A stretch of 64,000 nt of DNA from Paramacrobiotus metropolitanus (Eukaryota > Tardigrada > Eutardigrada > Parachela > Macrobiotidae). The position numbers were made by a program, and so were the translations under genes. The notes beneath the pieces were generated by a model. It saw only the letters and a list, made by a program, of their open reading frames with translations. It was not told the origin of the DNA and did not search any database. This document shows, piece by piece, positions 1-10,501 of the stretch. The stretch spans positions 1 to 64,000 of the forward strand of contig NW_026570282.1 in assembly GCF_019649055.1 (NCBI RefSeq). The letters are read 5' to 3'. Numbering within the stretch: the first letter of the stretch is position 1; every line of letters starts with the position of its first letter.

Positions 1-310
1 TGCCTTCGTAAGGGAATCTGTACCGGCAAAATGTGTGTTAAAATAGTTTATGCATACGTATCATTTTGCTACGGTTGACGGTTGTATTTTAAATTAATAC
101 AATTTTCTTTGGGCGTACATAGTATGAGAAACTTTATAACCAGAGCCTACACATATTTATAAAACAGTGTATATATAAATATATGATATTGTGAGCGCGG
201 TGGTACTGTGCGTTAGCATTTCCATTTGATTTGGAAATTCAGTGCGCATCTCCCATATGGAGATTCAGTTCAGATAGAGCCTTTATATGATCTATAGATT
301 TACTAATGCA

Positions 311-383
311 GCCGGTGTAGATCAGTGGTAAGACGGACGGCTACAGGCGCAGCTGACACGGGTTCGATTCCCGTCATCGGTGA
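311..383 (+). tRNA. tRNA-like Pol III unit (degenerate tRNA or SINE head)
   Basis: The unit can fold as a tRNA: a 7-bp acceptor stem with two G:U pairs, a perfect 5-bp T stem around a TTCGATT loop, and a CGGCT/AGCTG anticodon stem. The B box GGTTCGATTCC is canonical and the A box TAGATCAGTGG is near consensus. A T5 run (384-388) follows and could stop Pol III. The D stem pairs only two bases and the anticodon loop has 8 nt, so no anticodon is assigned. It is either a decayed tRNA or the head of a tRNA-derived SINE; a second such unit lies at 12301. Confidence 0.45.
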
Positions 384-1572
384 TTTTTATTTATGACCAA
401 AAACCTATTACCGAACCAACATTCGCACAGTATGCATTTGCGTTAGCACCCTTTCCTGTCGAGAAGCGTCGTCGTTCTAGCAATATAGATATAAAATTGT
501 GATTAAGCAGATCACAAACTAATGAGATTTTGCTAGAATACGAGTATTGCATGGAAGTATCATAAAACATCCAACCGGTAGACATTAATACATATTTTGT
601 CAACACCGCGGATGCGGCAGAGCATATAGATATAGATATAATATTTATATTTTATATACTTATATGTGTTTTTGCACAGTTCTTTAGTTCACCAAATTCC
701 CAAGTTTGATCTGCATTGCGGTACAGCAATTATGACTGCAGCTGGCTGTCAGTACTGCAATTATATATAATAATAATAATAATAAATAAATACTGTACTG
801 TACAGTAGTTATTACTCAACCGACTCTTAATGCAATTAGGCCACTATTAAGCAGCAATTTAACCATCAAAAAACAAAGAAAGGTCAGAAATTTGTTAGTG
901 AAAAACGGCGCTCTTCAACACTTAATAGTCGTGCAGCAATAAGTCAAATTTCAAATTATATATTATGCGGTACGAAATTAAATTTTTATTTAAGACTTTT
1001 CACTTGCTCTTCACGCATTTTAGGTGTGATTTCGCATATGATATCATAGTACTTACTTACTGATATCCTTTGACACAGCGTTACGACTACTTAATTTTAG
1101 AAATAAGCCTAACAAATGAAATGGGTCATTGTCGGCTGAAGTTCAAATGCGATCATCGATAAAATGCTTACGTCGCGTTTCGCAGCATATCGGAAAGAGC
1201 AGACGCCGGCGCCCGAAAAAGAGGAAGATATAATAAGGAGCATGACTCACGCGCATGACTAATCCACTTGTCCTCATACAATCCAGTCGTGAAAGATTCA
1301 AGAACGTGTTTCAACTGGTACAATCGCATCGGCTCGCGCCAACTGATACGCGTATAGTACTAGTACTAGTGGATGATGTCATTTTAGAGAAACAGCTGTG
1401 GGCATAGAAGTTTGATATTTAAGGCCGGTTTGGCTTGATCACCATTTAGATTCTCAAATTCGGCAGCAGTCGAAGTGTTACAGCAAGAAAGCTTGATTAA
1501 TATTTTTGTTTGACTAATATCTTTCTGTACATAGTTTTCTTGGAGTTAGGGAGGCTCGATCACCGAGTCACC
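384..1572. other. Intergenic, upstream of BCS1L
   Basis: No convincing gene. AT-rich, with a TAA microsatellite near 768-790. The stretch just before 1573 is the presumed promoter and 5' UTR of the BCS1L gene; I see no clear TATA box. Confidence 0.5.
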
Positions 1573-3314
1573 ATGGTGCTGACCGCGGCCTCCCTGAGCC
1601 AGTTCCTTCCGGATGGTTTGAATCTAACCGGTGGTCTGGGCTTGTTTGGAATTTTGGGGGTTCTGTTTCCCTACATTGAAAAGCTTATTGGGCATCTTTT
1701 TAACTTTAACGTAACCGAATATTTCGGTAAATTTTTTGGAAGTAATAGTGTGTTGGGAACGTCTTTCGGAATTGTTGGTATTGGTGCGCTCGTCGCGTTA
1801 TTGCAGCAGATTTGGAATTATGGATGGAATCTCTATAATGAGTATTTTTCGATTTCCTTGGAAATTCCCAGCTCGGATTCCAGTTACTGGGAGATGTTGG
1901 AATGGATTCATACAAGGCAGATGAAAAATCCCAAACATCTTAGCCTGCAGACAGAAACCCAGCAGAGCACTAACGGCAAATGGGAGACTGTTTATGAATT
2001 TGTGCCAAATGTCGGAACTCACAATTTCAAGTAAGAATTGATCAGTTACTGACTTCCGGTGCACCATGTAATATCTCATATTTTATTTCCATTTAAATAT
2101 CTTACGATTTCTTTCTTATTTCACTGTCATCCTTTCATAAATGTATTCCTCACCCAAATATTGTGTGTACACTTGTACTTACCGAAGCTCGCTTCACGCA
2201 GATTTCAAGGGAAAAAATTTGTCATCGAAAGGCGGCGCGAAGAAAAGGCGGAAGCGTACTCCATGAATCGGTTGGAGAATGTCATTCTGTCTGCCACTGG
2301 ATCTGATACCACAGTCTTTCGTGATATGTTAGCCGCCGTTAAAAAATATAAGGAGATTAAAAACCAAGGCAAAACATTGATGTACACTGCCTCTCAAGGA
2401 TGTTGGCAGTCTTCCGGAACCGGCAAACGTAAACGTCCACTCGATTCTGTGATTTTGGATGACGGTGTGTCCGAGCGCATTCTCAATGATATTCAAGATT
2501 TCATGGACAGCTCCGAATGGTACAGCCAGTTTGGTGTGCCCTACCGTCGGGGCTATCTGTTATATGGTCCCCCCGGCACCGGGAAGACCAGCTTCATTAG
2601 TGCCTTGGCTGGTCATTTTGATCTCAACGTGTGCGTTCTGAACCTGAGTGATAAGAGCCTGACTGATGACGGTTTGAACCGGCTTCTCATCGATGCACCC
2701 GAAGACTCGATTGTTTTGTTGGAAGATGTGGATGCCGCGTTCGGTAACCGTGAAGATGCTACGGAACCCAAGGGCACCTCCAGCTCTGATTCCGAGCAGA
2801 AAGAAACGACTGCTTCGCATTCCAGCACTGCGTTCGAAGGGATGAACAGGCTGACTTTCAGCGGACTTTTGAATGCGCTGGATGGTGTGGCGTCGGCAGA
2901 AGGGCGGATTCTTTTCATGACCACAAACTATGTCGACCGGTAAATATGGCTCTTAAACTAGTCAATAAATAGTTATAAAATATAAATAATGCGAAACTGT
3001 TCAAAATTGAACAACTATAATATGCATAACATACTGACGAGTAATTTTATTTCAGGCTCGATGCGGCTTTGGTTCGTCCGGGACGTATTGATGCGCGCCA
3101 GTATGTCGGTTATGCCTCAGAATCTCAGGTGGACAGAATGTTTCGCCGGTTCTATCGGAAGTGCACAGATGATGATGCCGCTCGGTTTGTGAAAGCTGTC
3201 TTCGATCGTCCAGAGCGGCCCAATATAAGCCTAGCCCAACTGCAAGGATTGTTTCTTCAGTACAAAAGCAACCCTGCCGACGTGTTCTGTGGGATTCCGA
3301 TGCTTTATGAATAA
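1573..3314 (+). CDS. BCS1L: Mitochondrial AAA chaperone BCS1 (complex III assembly)
   Basis: BCS1 is an inner-membrane AAA ATPase that translocates the folded Rieske Fe-S protein so that it can enter respiratory complex III. Three exons join in frame: 1573-2030, 2202-2939, 3056-3314 (about 484 aa; human 419). Exon 1 gives the hydrophobic N-terminal segment and the BCS1-specific domain (SISLEIPSSDSSYWEML, YEFVPNVGTHNF). Exon 2 carries PYRRGYLLYGPPGTGKTSF (Walker A) and IVLLEDVDAAF (Walker B). Exon 3 completes the second region of homology ([21 protein letters not shown]). The N-terminus has about 50 residues more than human, and a Ser/Glu-rich insert of about 20 residues follows Walker B (about 2745-2835). 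An in-frame ATG at 1510 is possible, but homology favours 1573 or later. Confidence 0.93.
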
Positions 3315-5529
3315 TTGTTCGGCTACACATTTTGCTGATAACTTCGCATGATCTCCGTCTTAAATTTTATTAAAGAAACAGTTAGTTTACTTATTGCTTT
3401 TGATAAACGTCTTAAAACAAATGTTTTGCTGCGAAACATTTATGATATGTAGCTTAACATTTTGATATGGTTATGGTGGTTCAATGGTTTTTGTGTCTGC
3501 ATATGGATAAGCTTGAATTTTCGAAATACATTTGCGAGGTCGGTTTTGGAATTTACGTTCGTGAAATTATGAACAAGCAAATAAATGTCGTTAAACCTTT
3601 TAAATCTTACGTTTACGTTGCAGTAACAAACAGAACTCTACAACTTGTAGATATGGTAGCTTTACGTCAACTCGAACTAAATTTTGCGAGAAAAATTTTC
3701 AATATATAGTTAATTTTACAGATACAGCGGTCAGTTATGCTTCTGTGTAAATTTGGTTTCGTTAAAATTGTGAAGTTTCATTATCATGGCTTGAAAAGGT
3801 AGACATGCCCTTAGTAAGTCAGTAGCCATTCGCGGAGTTAAAATTATAAGATTACGATTTTCAGAGTGGAATAGTCTGTATAAATAGTGTGGTGACGCAG
3901 CGTACATTACATCGTATTGTACATATCGTATCTGCCTATAAGATTTCAGTATGAACGCATGTGTAGCGAGTTGCTCCCGGCATTCTTCAGTGCGAACTTC
4001 GAAGTTGCTTATGATTTACGAATATGTGCACCTTTTACATTACCGGCGCAAACAACCTCATGGATAACGTAAGAACAGACCGTGCAGGTCAGTAAGTTCA
4101 AAACCTGATTTCTAAAATAATCACAGCATTCTAGAGGCATAAAGCATTCTAGAGGCGTGCTTTTTGTAGTGCGGTCCACACGGATGCAGCATTCTTATGT
4201 CTTAAACACTGCGCTGCAAATTCACCGAAAAGTAGTTCTGCAGCTGTGCTGCACTCATGCAGTGCATTACTTATAATTATTCTTATGGATAATCCATTTA
4301 AATTGTAAAAATTGCGTAAACCGCAAATTTTTCCCCTTTTTTAAATAATGGCAACGTTGTCTTACTTTTAATCAACGCGATTTGGATGGATACGCATGTG
4401 TTGGCTTGCAGTGCACATGGATTAACTTCCTTTACGTGGATGTGGATTTACTCTTTATTATCACGCTATCATAAATGTAGTTTTTGACGGCTCATGATTG
4501 ATTTGACTGGGGCAGCTGCGCAAGTTAGTGAAAATCTTTGAAATATGATATTTAAAAAAATTTATGCGCTTCTCGTACTCACGATATGTTCGAAGATTTC
4601 GGAGAAGTTCTAGTAATAATAATAATATTTTTAAGGGTATCAGCCACGTGTATATTTTAATATTCCAGTAACGAAACTGGACCTGTAGAAAGTAAGATAT
4701 TTAAGTCGATAGTGAGATAAGCATATAATCACAGCGGACTGCATGAAGAAGTTCTTGCAGTCTGTTATTGTACCTAATATTTCCGTTTTGGAAGATTGTG
4801 AAATTACTCAGTCTCGATCAGCAGCAAAGACACGATGAAGCTGACCGGCGCGGTAAAAACAGAAAGGCCTCCCGGCAATTTCGCAACAATCTTGCTCCGT
4901 TTCCCAGATAGTTGTTCATGTACTAGCTCACTGGCTACTGCACTGACCATCGGTCAATCAAAATTTTATACAGAACTATACTTTACTTGTGCAGCGCACG
5001 TGTAGACTGTACAACTTTGGTACGAGTATCTGTATAAAGTGTATATTGGACTTCCAGTTTTGTGAGAACCTAATGAAATAATTTTTTTTGTTTTTGTCTA
5101 ACTCTTGTGTATTTGAAATGCAATCTTGCAGACGTTTTTAATTAACTATTAACAAATCTTAAAGTTTTAAGTTTTTGGTTTGGGTTATTTTAACGGACTC
5201 TTCGTGATATATTTAATATATTATGTTGTTGAACATGATAATATCATAATACTACTTCTGTAGCGCAGATTTTGTTTTGTTTTTTAACGGAGCAGAACAA
5301 CAGATCTGATACTTTACATCATGATTTTCATATTGCACAGACAAAATCCTTTCCTTTTTGACGTTTAGTAAACTGATCATAAGCCACCGGCGCCGCCACC
5401 GTGGCTCTTTGCGTAATTGCCAACCGCCCAGAAAGTGCGCGATACTACTTTAATGGACTACAACTGACATTAATATTACTAGACAGTAGACACAACAGTA
5501 GACGGTGTACTTTTATTGTACTCGTATTA
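3315..5529. other. Intergenic, 2.2 kb
   Basis: AT-rich. I find no ORF with protein-like character or spliced coding signal. A small TAA microsatellite lies near 4611-4630. An 80-codon ORF at 3467-3709 shows no recognisable features and is probably chance. Confidence 0.5.
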
Positions 5530-5693
5530 GGCCTTGTCCCAAATTCGAAGCGAATCTCGCTATGGTACGGTTGCTCAACCGCACGAGGTGGCTGTATGCA
5601 GTGGCCACGCCTACAGATACGGTACGCGAAGCCACCTCGCGAGGTGGAGTTGCTGTATCGCAACGAGATTCGCTTTGAATTCGGGACGAGGCC
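5530..5693. mobile_element. Palindromic MITE, copy 1 (TTA target duplication)
   Basis: A 164-bp imperfect palindrome. It starts GGCCTTGTCCC and ends GGGACGAGGCC; the whole left half pairs with the right half (for example GCGAATCTCG with CGAGATTCGC). It is flanked by TTA on both sides (5527-5529 and 5694-5696), as expected of PIF/Harbinger-type 3-bp TWA duplications. A near-identical copy in the opposite orientation lies at 10202-10365. It has no coding capacity, so it would need a transposase supplied in trans. Confidence 0.85.
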
Positions 5694-5823
5694 TTAGTCT
5701 TTTACTCCATTTACCAAGCAGTTTGTACTGCGCTCTACAATATGCTAATTAATGTCCACTTACTTGGAAATGTGGCAGTTTTTCCATCATTTTTAGAGTT
5801 GAAACGATGGTCGTAGGTTGGAA

Positions 5824-8800
5824 ATGTTTTCTCGTGAGCGCAGCGATCGACAGGATGCCAATCACTGTCGACGGAAACCTAGCTATCCCCAGTACGGAAA
5901 CCACAACAAATCTGTCAACAACAGTTACAATACCAGCAATCATCGTGGCAGTCGCCAAGGTGAATTCGGTATCCGCATACCAACATTCGTAATCAGACCA
6001 CTTTTTGGCGCGTGTAAGTATTGTAAATTTGCAGATTTCGAGGGAAGAAATAATCGACATCTGTCATCTGCATCCCATGACACGGAGTCGTCGCGATATC
6101 CTGGACGATCGCACGGAACGTCCAGTCCTCGTGATTCCTGGTCGCACCACTCCGATGCCCACGAGGAACGCTATCCCCAGGGGCGCAGCAGTCGCGATCG
6201 ACACCGTCGGGACTACGATCATCGACAGGACGACGTGAGATATCCTCGCCATTATGAGGAGCGACGTTACGCAGCTGCGCACTCACCCTCGCGATACTCA
6301 AATGAATCGGATCGTCGACATACGCCCGTGCAAGCACTTCTCCCTACTCCGTATCCTTTTCCCAACGCTCAACCGATCTTTATGCCGGGTCCCACGACCA
6401 TGCCGTCCCACCAGGGAATGTATTTCGGGCCACCCGTCATCCGACCAGGAATGTATCCTTTGCCTGTGATGGGATCGGGGGTGTACGGGCAACCTTACCC
6501 CGGGGGGCAGTGGCTATTTTCTTCACCCCCTGGGGAATCGCACCGGGAAAATATTTCGGGGCGCGGAAGGACGTTATTGGGATTGCCTCCAGGTAAACTG
6601 GAATTAACAGTGTCTTTAGTAAGCTATTTAGAAATCTGAGCTAAGCCTCTTGGAAATAGTGACACGATAATCATGCAGTGAATTTTAATTTTTAGTAAAT
6701 ATGCAGTAAATTACTTTGTAGAAAGTGGAAGGGGGCCGATTTTATATGGAGGTAGGACCGCGGAATACGACGAATCCAAAAATAGTTCTCCTCGCTCAAC
6801 GGGAAGTCCTCTTGATCATGCGGATAGCAGTCGGCAAAACGGTTGGCAATCGCGCTGTGATACTCCTAGTAAGTTGTGGATTAGTGGAACTCTGGAGGAG
6901 TTGTCGTCTGACTACCGACATACTTTCATAGTAATTCATACGCATTTTTAGCTCACAGTTATTTTTCGCAGATGGTTGGCGATTAATTCAGATTTATTTA
7001 CGATTATGATTTAAAAAATTTTATATTTAAGCAAAGCATTTACATAGGTTGTTTTTTCGGATAGCAGTTAATTTGTTCTAATCCTATTCGGCGTAGTTGC
7101 CGAAAGGTAGTTTTGCTATACACGATGAATATTTCTCTTACTGTGAGGTTGTGCGGTGATCTAATTCGATTCTTGCTGTGACACTTTCTAGCTTCGAGCC
7201 AAGCAGATGTCCGATCTCTTTCGTCCCCCAACCCAACCGAGCTATACGTTTCCTCTCGGAGCACATCAAGCCCCTCTCGACATTCGCTGTTGGCAACACC
7301 GGAGCCATCAGTGGAAAACAGTATTACTGGATCATGTTATGGAAACGTTTCTCCCGCCAAATCTTTGTTGTCTTCCTCATCATGTAGAACTCCGGAAGTG
7401 GTCAGTGAAGAAGCAAAATGTATTCGTAACATCAGATGTATCAAATCTGTAATTAAACATTGCTGCATATATGAAGCAGTTGATAGGATGTTTAAACTTT
7501 TGAGCACCTTTTAATAGGTGTCCTTTTTCGTATAGGTTAATGGTGCTTTATACTCCAATGGGACCATTCTTGGATTCAGACCGGAAGGAATTACGAAAAT
7601 CACTACGCCCCGGCGACGAAATCAGGACGATGATGATGACGGTAGTTTTTTTGAGAGGTTTGGTGCCCGCTCACTAAGTCGCTCGACGGATCAGACATCT
7701 TCACATCGAAGTGATAGAATTTCGCCTTCGAACGAGACAGGAAAAGCCGATAAATCAACTGAAAACATTACTGCAGACAGAACAAGCAGAAACCATCACA
7801 GTAAGCCCCAGCCAACATCCGACAGTACGAAGCGAACGTTGCAGTCATCCCGGCAGCGCCCGTCAAGAGAGCGTTCAGCTTCCCCGCAGACAAAAGCTGG
7901 AACATCGTCACGACCATTAAAAGAGACCGCTTCGCGACAACGGAACTCAGCCGAATCAGATAAACACGGGGAAAAGGATCCAGACGCTAATTCGAGGAGC
8001 ACCGATCATGGCAAACAAACCCGTACCGAAAACCGGACTGACATTGAATCGCAGTCGAATTCTACAAAACCTGAGAAAAGCTTCCACAATCTCTTGAAAG
8101 GTTCTACAAAGACCCGGAAAAATAAAAAGAAATCAAAGCGGAGGAATGTTACTTCAGACTCCTCTGCAAGTAGAAACAAATCTACATCTCCTGACATTCT
8201 GGAGAAAAATAGTGGAAGAGATACTTTACAGCGACCGGACAAAGCCATTTTTTGCGCGAACCAAACCAGAAACAGACCAGTGTCTCCAGAAATCTCGGAC
8301 GAAACGGCGAACAATGATTTATCGCACGATGAACGAATAGATTATACTGCAGGAAGGGAAATCCTTCGTTCTTCAGAACCGAAAGAAACAGCCCCGAAGG
8401 AGAACGGTACGAAAGCATCCGAACAGCACTCTCGGTTTGGCCTTGGAAAGAATGAAAAATCGAAACCGGACAGACTGAAAGCGAACGCCATTTTCTTTCC
8501 AAGAAGTGACAAAGGGAAGAAGCCGGCCAATTGCACTGATCGCTTAAACGCCGAAAAGAATGGGCAGAAGAAATCGCTAATATTAAAAATACCAAAGAAA
8601 ACGGGCGATGTGCATAAAGATAAAAATCATGTGAGTTTATCGAAAGCCCATAAAGCACTAACGTCTGAAATGTCGACGCTGAGGGCGAAATCCACCCAGA
8701 AAGCTGGAGAATTAAGTGACAATGAATCTCGCTCTGATTCTTCCGCGGTTGCAACAACCTTGTGCACGTCAGCAAAGGAACCAAGCCAAATTTCAGGGGC

Positions 8801-9116
8801 GCCATCGGAACAAAATTCGGTCTCTGGTTTGGCTAAAAGCGGCGTGACAGATGATTCGACGAAGGAGACCCGTGAAAAAAATTGTCCGGTTAACTCGAGT
8901 GCACAGGATCGTTGCTCTACTTCGTTGCGACTAAGCAGTGATACCACTGACAGCGGAACTGAAGTTTCCCAAAAGACTGACCAATCTAAGTTGAAATCAG
9001 CATCAGTTACTCGACGAATAAACGGCGTTTCCAAAGCAGCTGGGGAATTTTCCGGGCAAGCAAATCATAGTGCATGTAAGTTTGTAATCGCACAAGCCGC
9101 GCACCACACGCTGTAA
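5824..9116 (+). CDS. Disordered Ser/Arg/Lys-rich protein of unknown function
   Basis: Five exons chain in frame: 5824-5959, 6035-6592, 6722-6868, 7192-7448, 7536-9116 (about 892 aa). The first half is rich in Arg, Ser, His and Tyr with scattered RS/SR dipeptides (SRERS, RSSRDRHRR), followed by a Pro/Met/Gly-rich stretch (6330-6540). The second half is almost free of hydrophobic residues and is Ser/Lys/Glu/Thr-rich, with basic runs such as TRKNKKKSKRR near 8115. An acidic run of five Asp lies at about 7625. I recognise no folded domain. Composition resembles nuclear SR-like or RNA-processing scaffold proteins, but that is inference. A consensus donor (GTAAGT, about 9075) lies just before the stop, so the true 3' end may be in a further exon. 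The gene is bracketed by two inverted MITE copies. Confidence 0.65.
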
Positions 9117-10201
9117 TAACTGTATGCCACCATGTGGCCATTGTGGTTTTCGGCTTCGTATAAGTGAGATTTGGTAGGGTTAAGAAGGGTACCGCAGACT
9201 TGGGACTCATTGATGAGCAGGAACAAATTAGCAGATAATTGACGAACACTACTTTTACTGGGAAAAGGGAATTGTGTAGCCCATAATACTGTACATTGTA
9301 ACACTGACAGAAACGCCGTGCGTAGATGAAGAATTTCGCATTTGTAGGTTCGTACCTACTTTGTAGTTTGTAGACACTAGACAGTTCTAGAAATCACCAT
9401 ACGGACACCCGGACACATCTGCATTATGAAGATGTGGCCGGGTTTCCGTATCCGCTGATCACTAATCGTTATGAGTACTGAGATGCCCATTGGTCAATGG
9501 TCAGTGCTCAAGCTATGTTGATTTTTATCAGCCTGATGAATCATTTGACCGTTATCAGTTTCTAAAACAGTCTTATTTAACTATAACATCGTTAAAGCGG
9601 TTAAATGCAAAGTGCAAACTGAGTACTTACTTCCAAACTGCTTGAATCGTGCTTTTGCGGTGAGTACTCACGAAGAACGCTGACTGTTTTGATGTTGCTT
9701 GTAACTTACAGACTGTAGGCCCGCTTGCGCATCTAAAGAATGAATACAAAATCGTAGCTTGATAATAATGCGCTACTGTAAGTATCTGAGACCCTAAAGG
9801 CGACTAATACTTACATATCTTGGGCTACAGTTTAAGGGGCAATGCATGTTGGGTAATTGGTCACCAATTGCCGAGTTTGCCGCCAAAAGTTGGTAGAGTT
9901 TGCCGCCAAAAGTTTTTCCCTGTAACGGCTGGGAACCCTATTCGGATCAGAAATGCGTGCGGCATCAAGCTACTCTGCTTGCTTATTAGCGCATCCGCCC
10001 TGGTGCAGTAGTTACCTGTACGCTTTGTGTATCGGTGGCGGCGATGCAGCGATCCAATCTTTTTCGGAATTCATTTTGTTGAGAACTAGTTTATCATTGG
10101 TATCGCGAAAATTTTGTGGTCAAGGGTGGGAATTTGTTAAGGACTTTCATGTTTTTGGCTTTTTTAATTTCCTAGAGCAACTTTGCTAGTCTGCACTCTT
10201 A
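9117..10201. other. Intergenic with hairpin and short direct repeat
   Basis: No gene seen. It holds a 22-bp-stem hairpin (9399-9451) and an 18-19 bp direct repeat (GAGTTTGCCGCCAAAAGTT, near 9873 and 9897). Confidence 0.5.
9399..9451. repeat. Near-perfect hairpin, 22-bp stem
   Basis: Bases 9399-9420 pair with 9430-9451 with only two mismatches around a 9-nt loop. Size and pairing fit either a miRNA-precursor core or the remnant of a foldback element. No flanking target duplication was identified. Confidence 0.5.
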
Positions 10202-10365
10202 GGCCTCGTCCCGAATTCAAAGCGAATCTCGTTGCGATACAGCAACTCCACCTCGCGAGGTGGCTTCGCGTACCGTATCTGTAGGCGTGGCCACTGCATA
10301 CAACCACCTCGTGCGGTTGAGCAACCGTACCATAGCGAGATTCGCTTTGAATTCGGGACAAGGCC
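10202..10365. mobile_element. Palindromic MITE, copy 2 (inverted)
   Basis: 164 bp, reverse complement of the copy at 5530-5693 with only a few differences, again flanked by TTA on both sides (10199-10201 and 10366-10368). The strong similarity suggests recent movement of both copies. Confidence 0.85.
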
Positions 10366-10501
10366 TTAGTTTCCGGGTTTTGATATCGAAGTTTTTCGTT
10401 GTGCTTATTTCGTTTATGTATTTATGAGGGGTATTGGTATTCTGATGGAAGGCTGATAGAAGTGCCTCTTATACTAGTCTACCGTGTATATAGGTGCCAC
10501 T

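Noticed and set aside
3467-3709. 80-codon plus-strand ORF after BCS1L
   Set aside because: No family features, no good splice context, AT-rich region where chance ORFs are common.
8182-8805. 207-codon minus-strand ORF
   Set aside because: Antisense shadow of the Ser/Lys-rich exon; its Phe/Ser-rich composition is what the complement of Lys/Glu codons gives.
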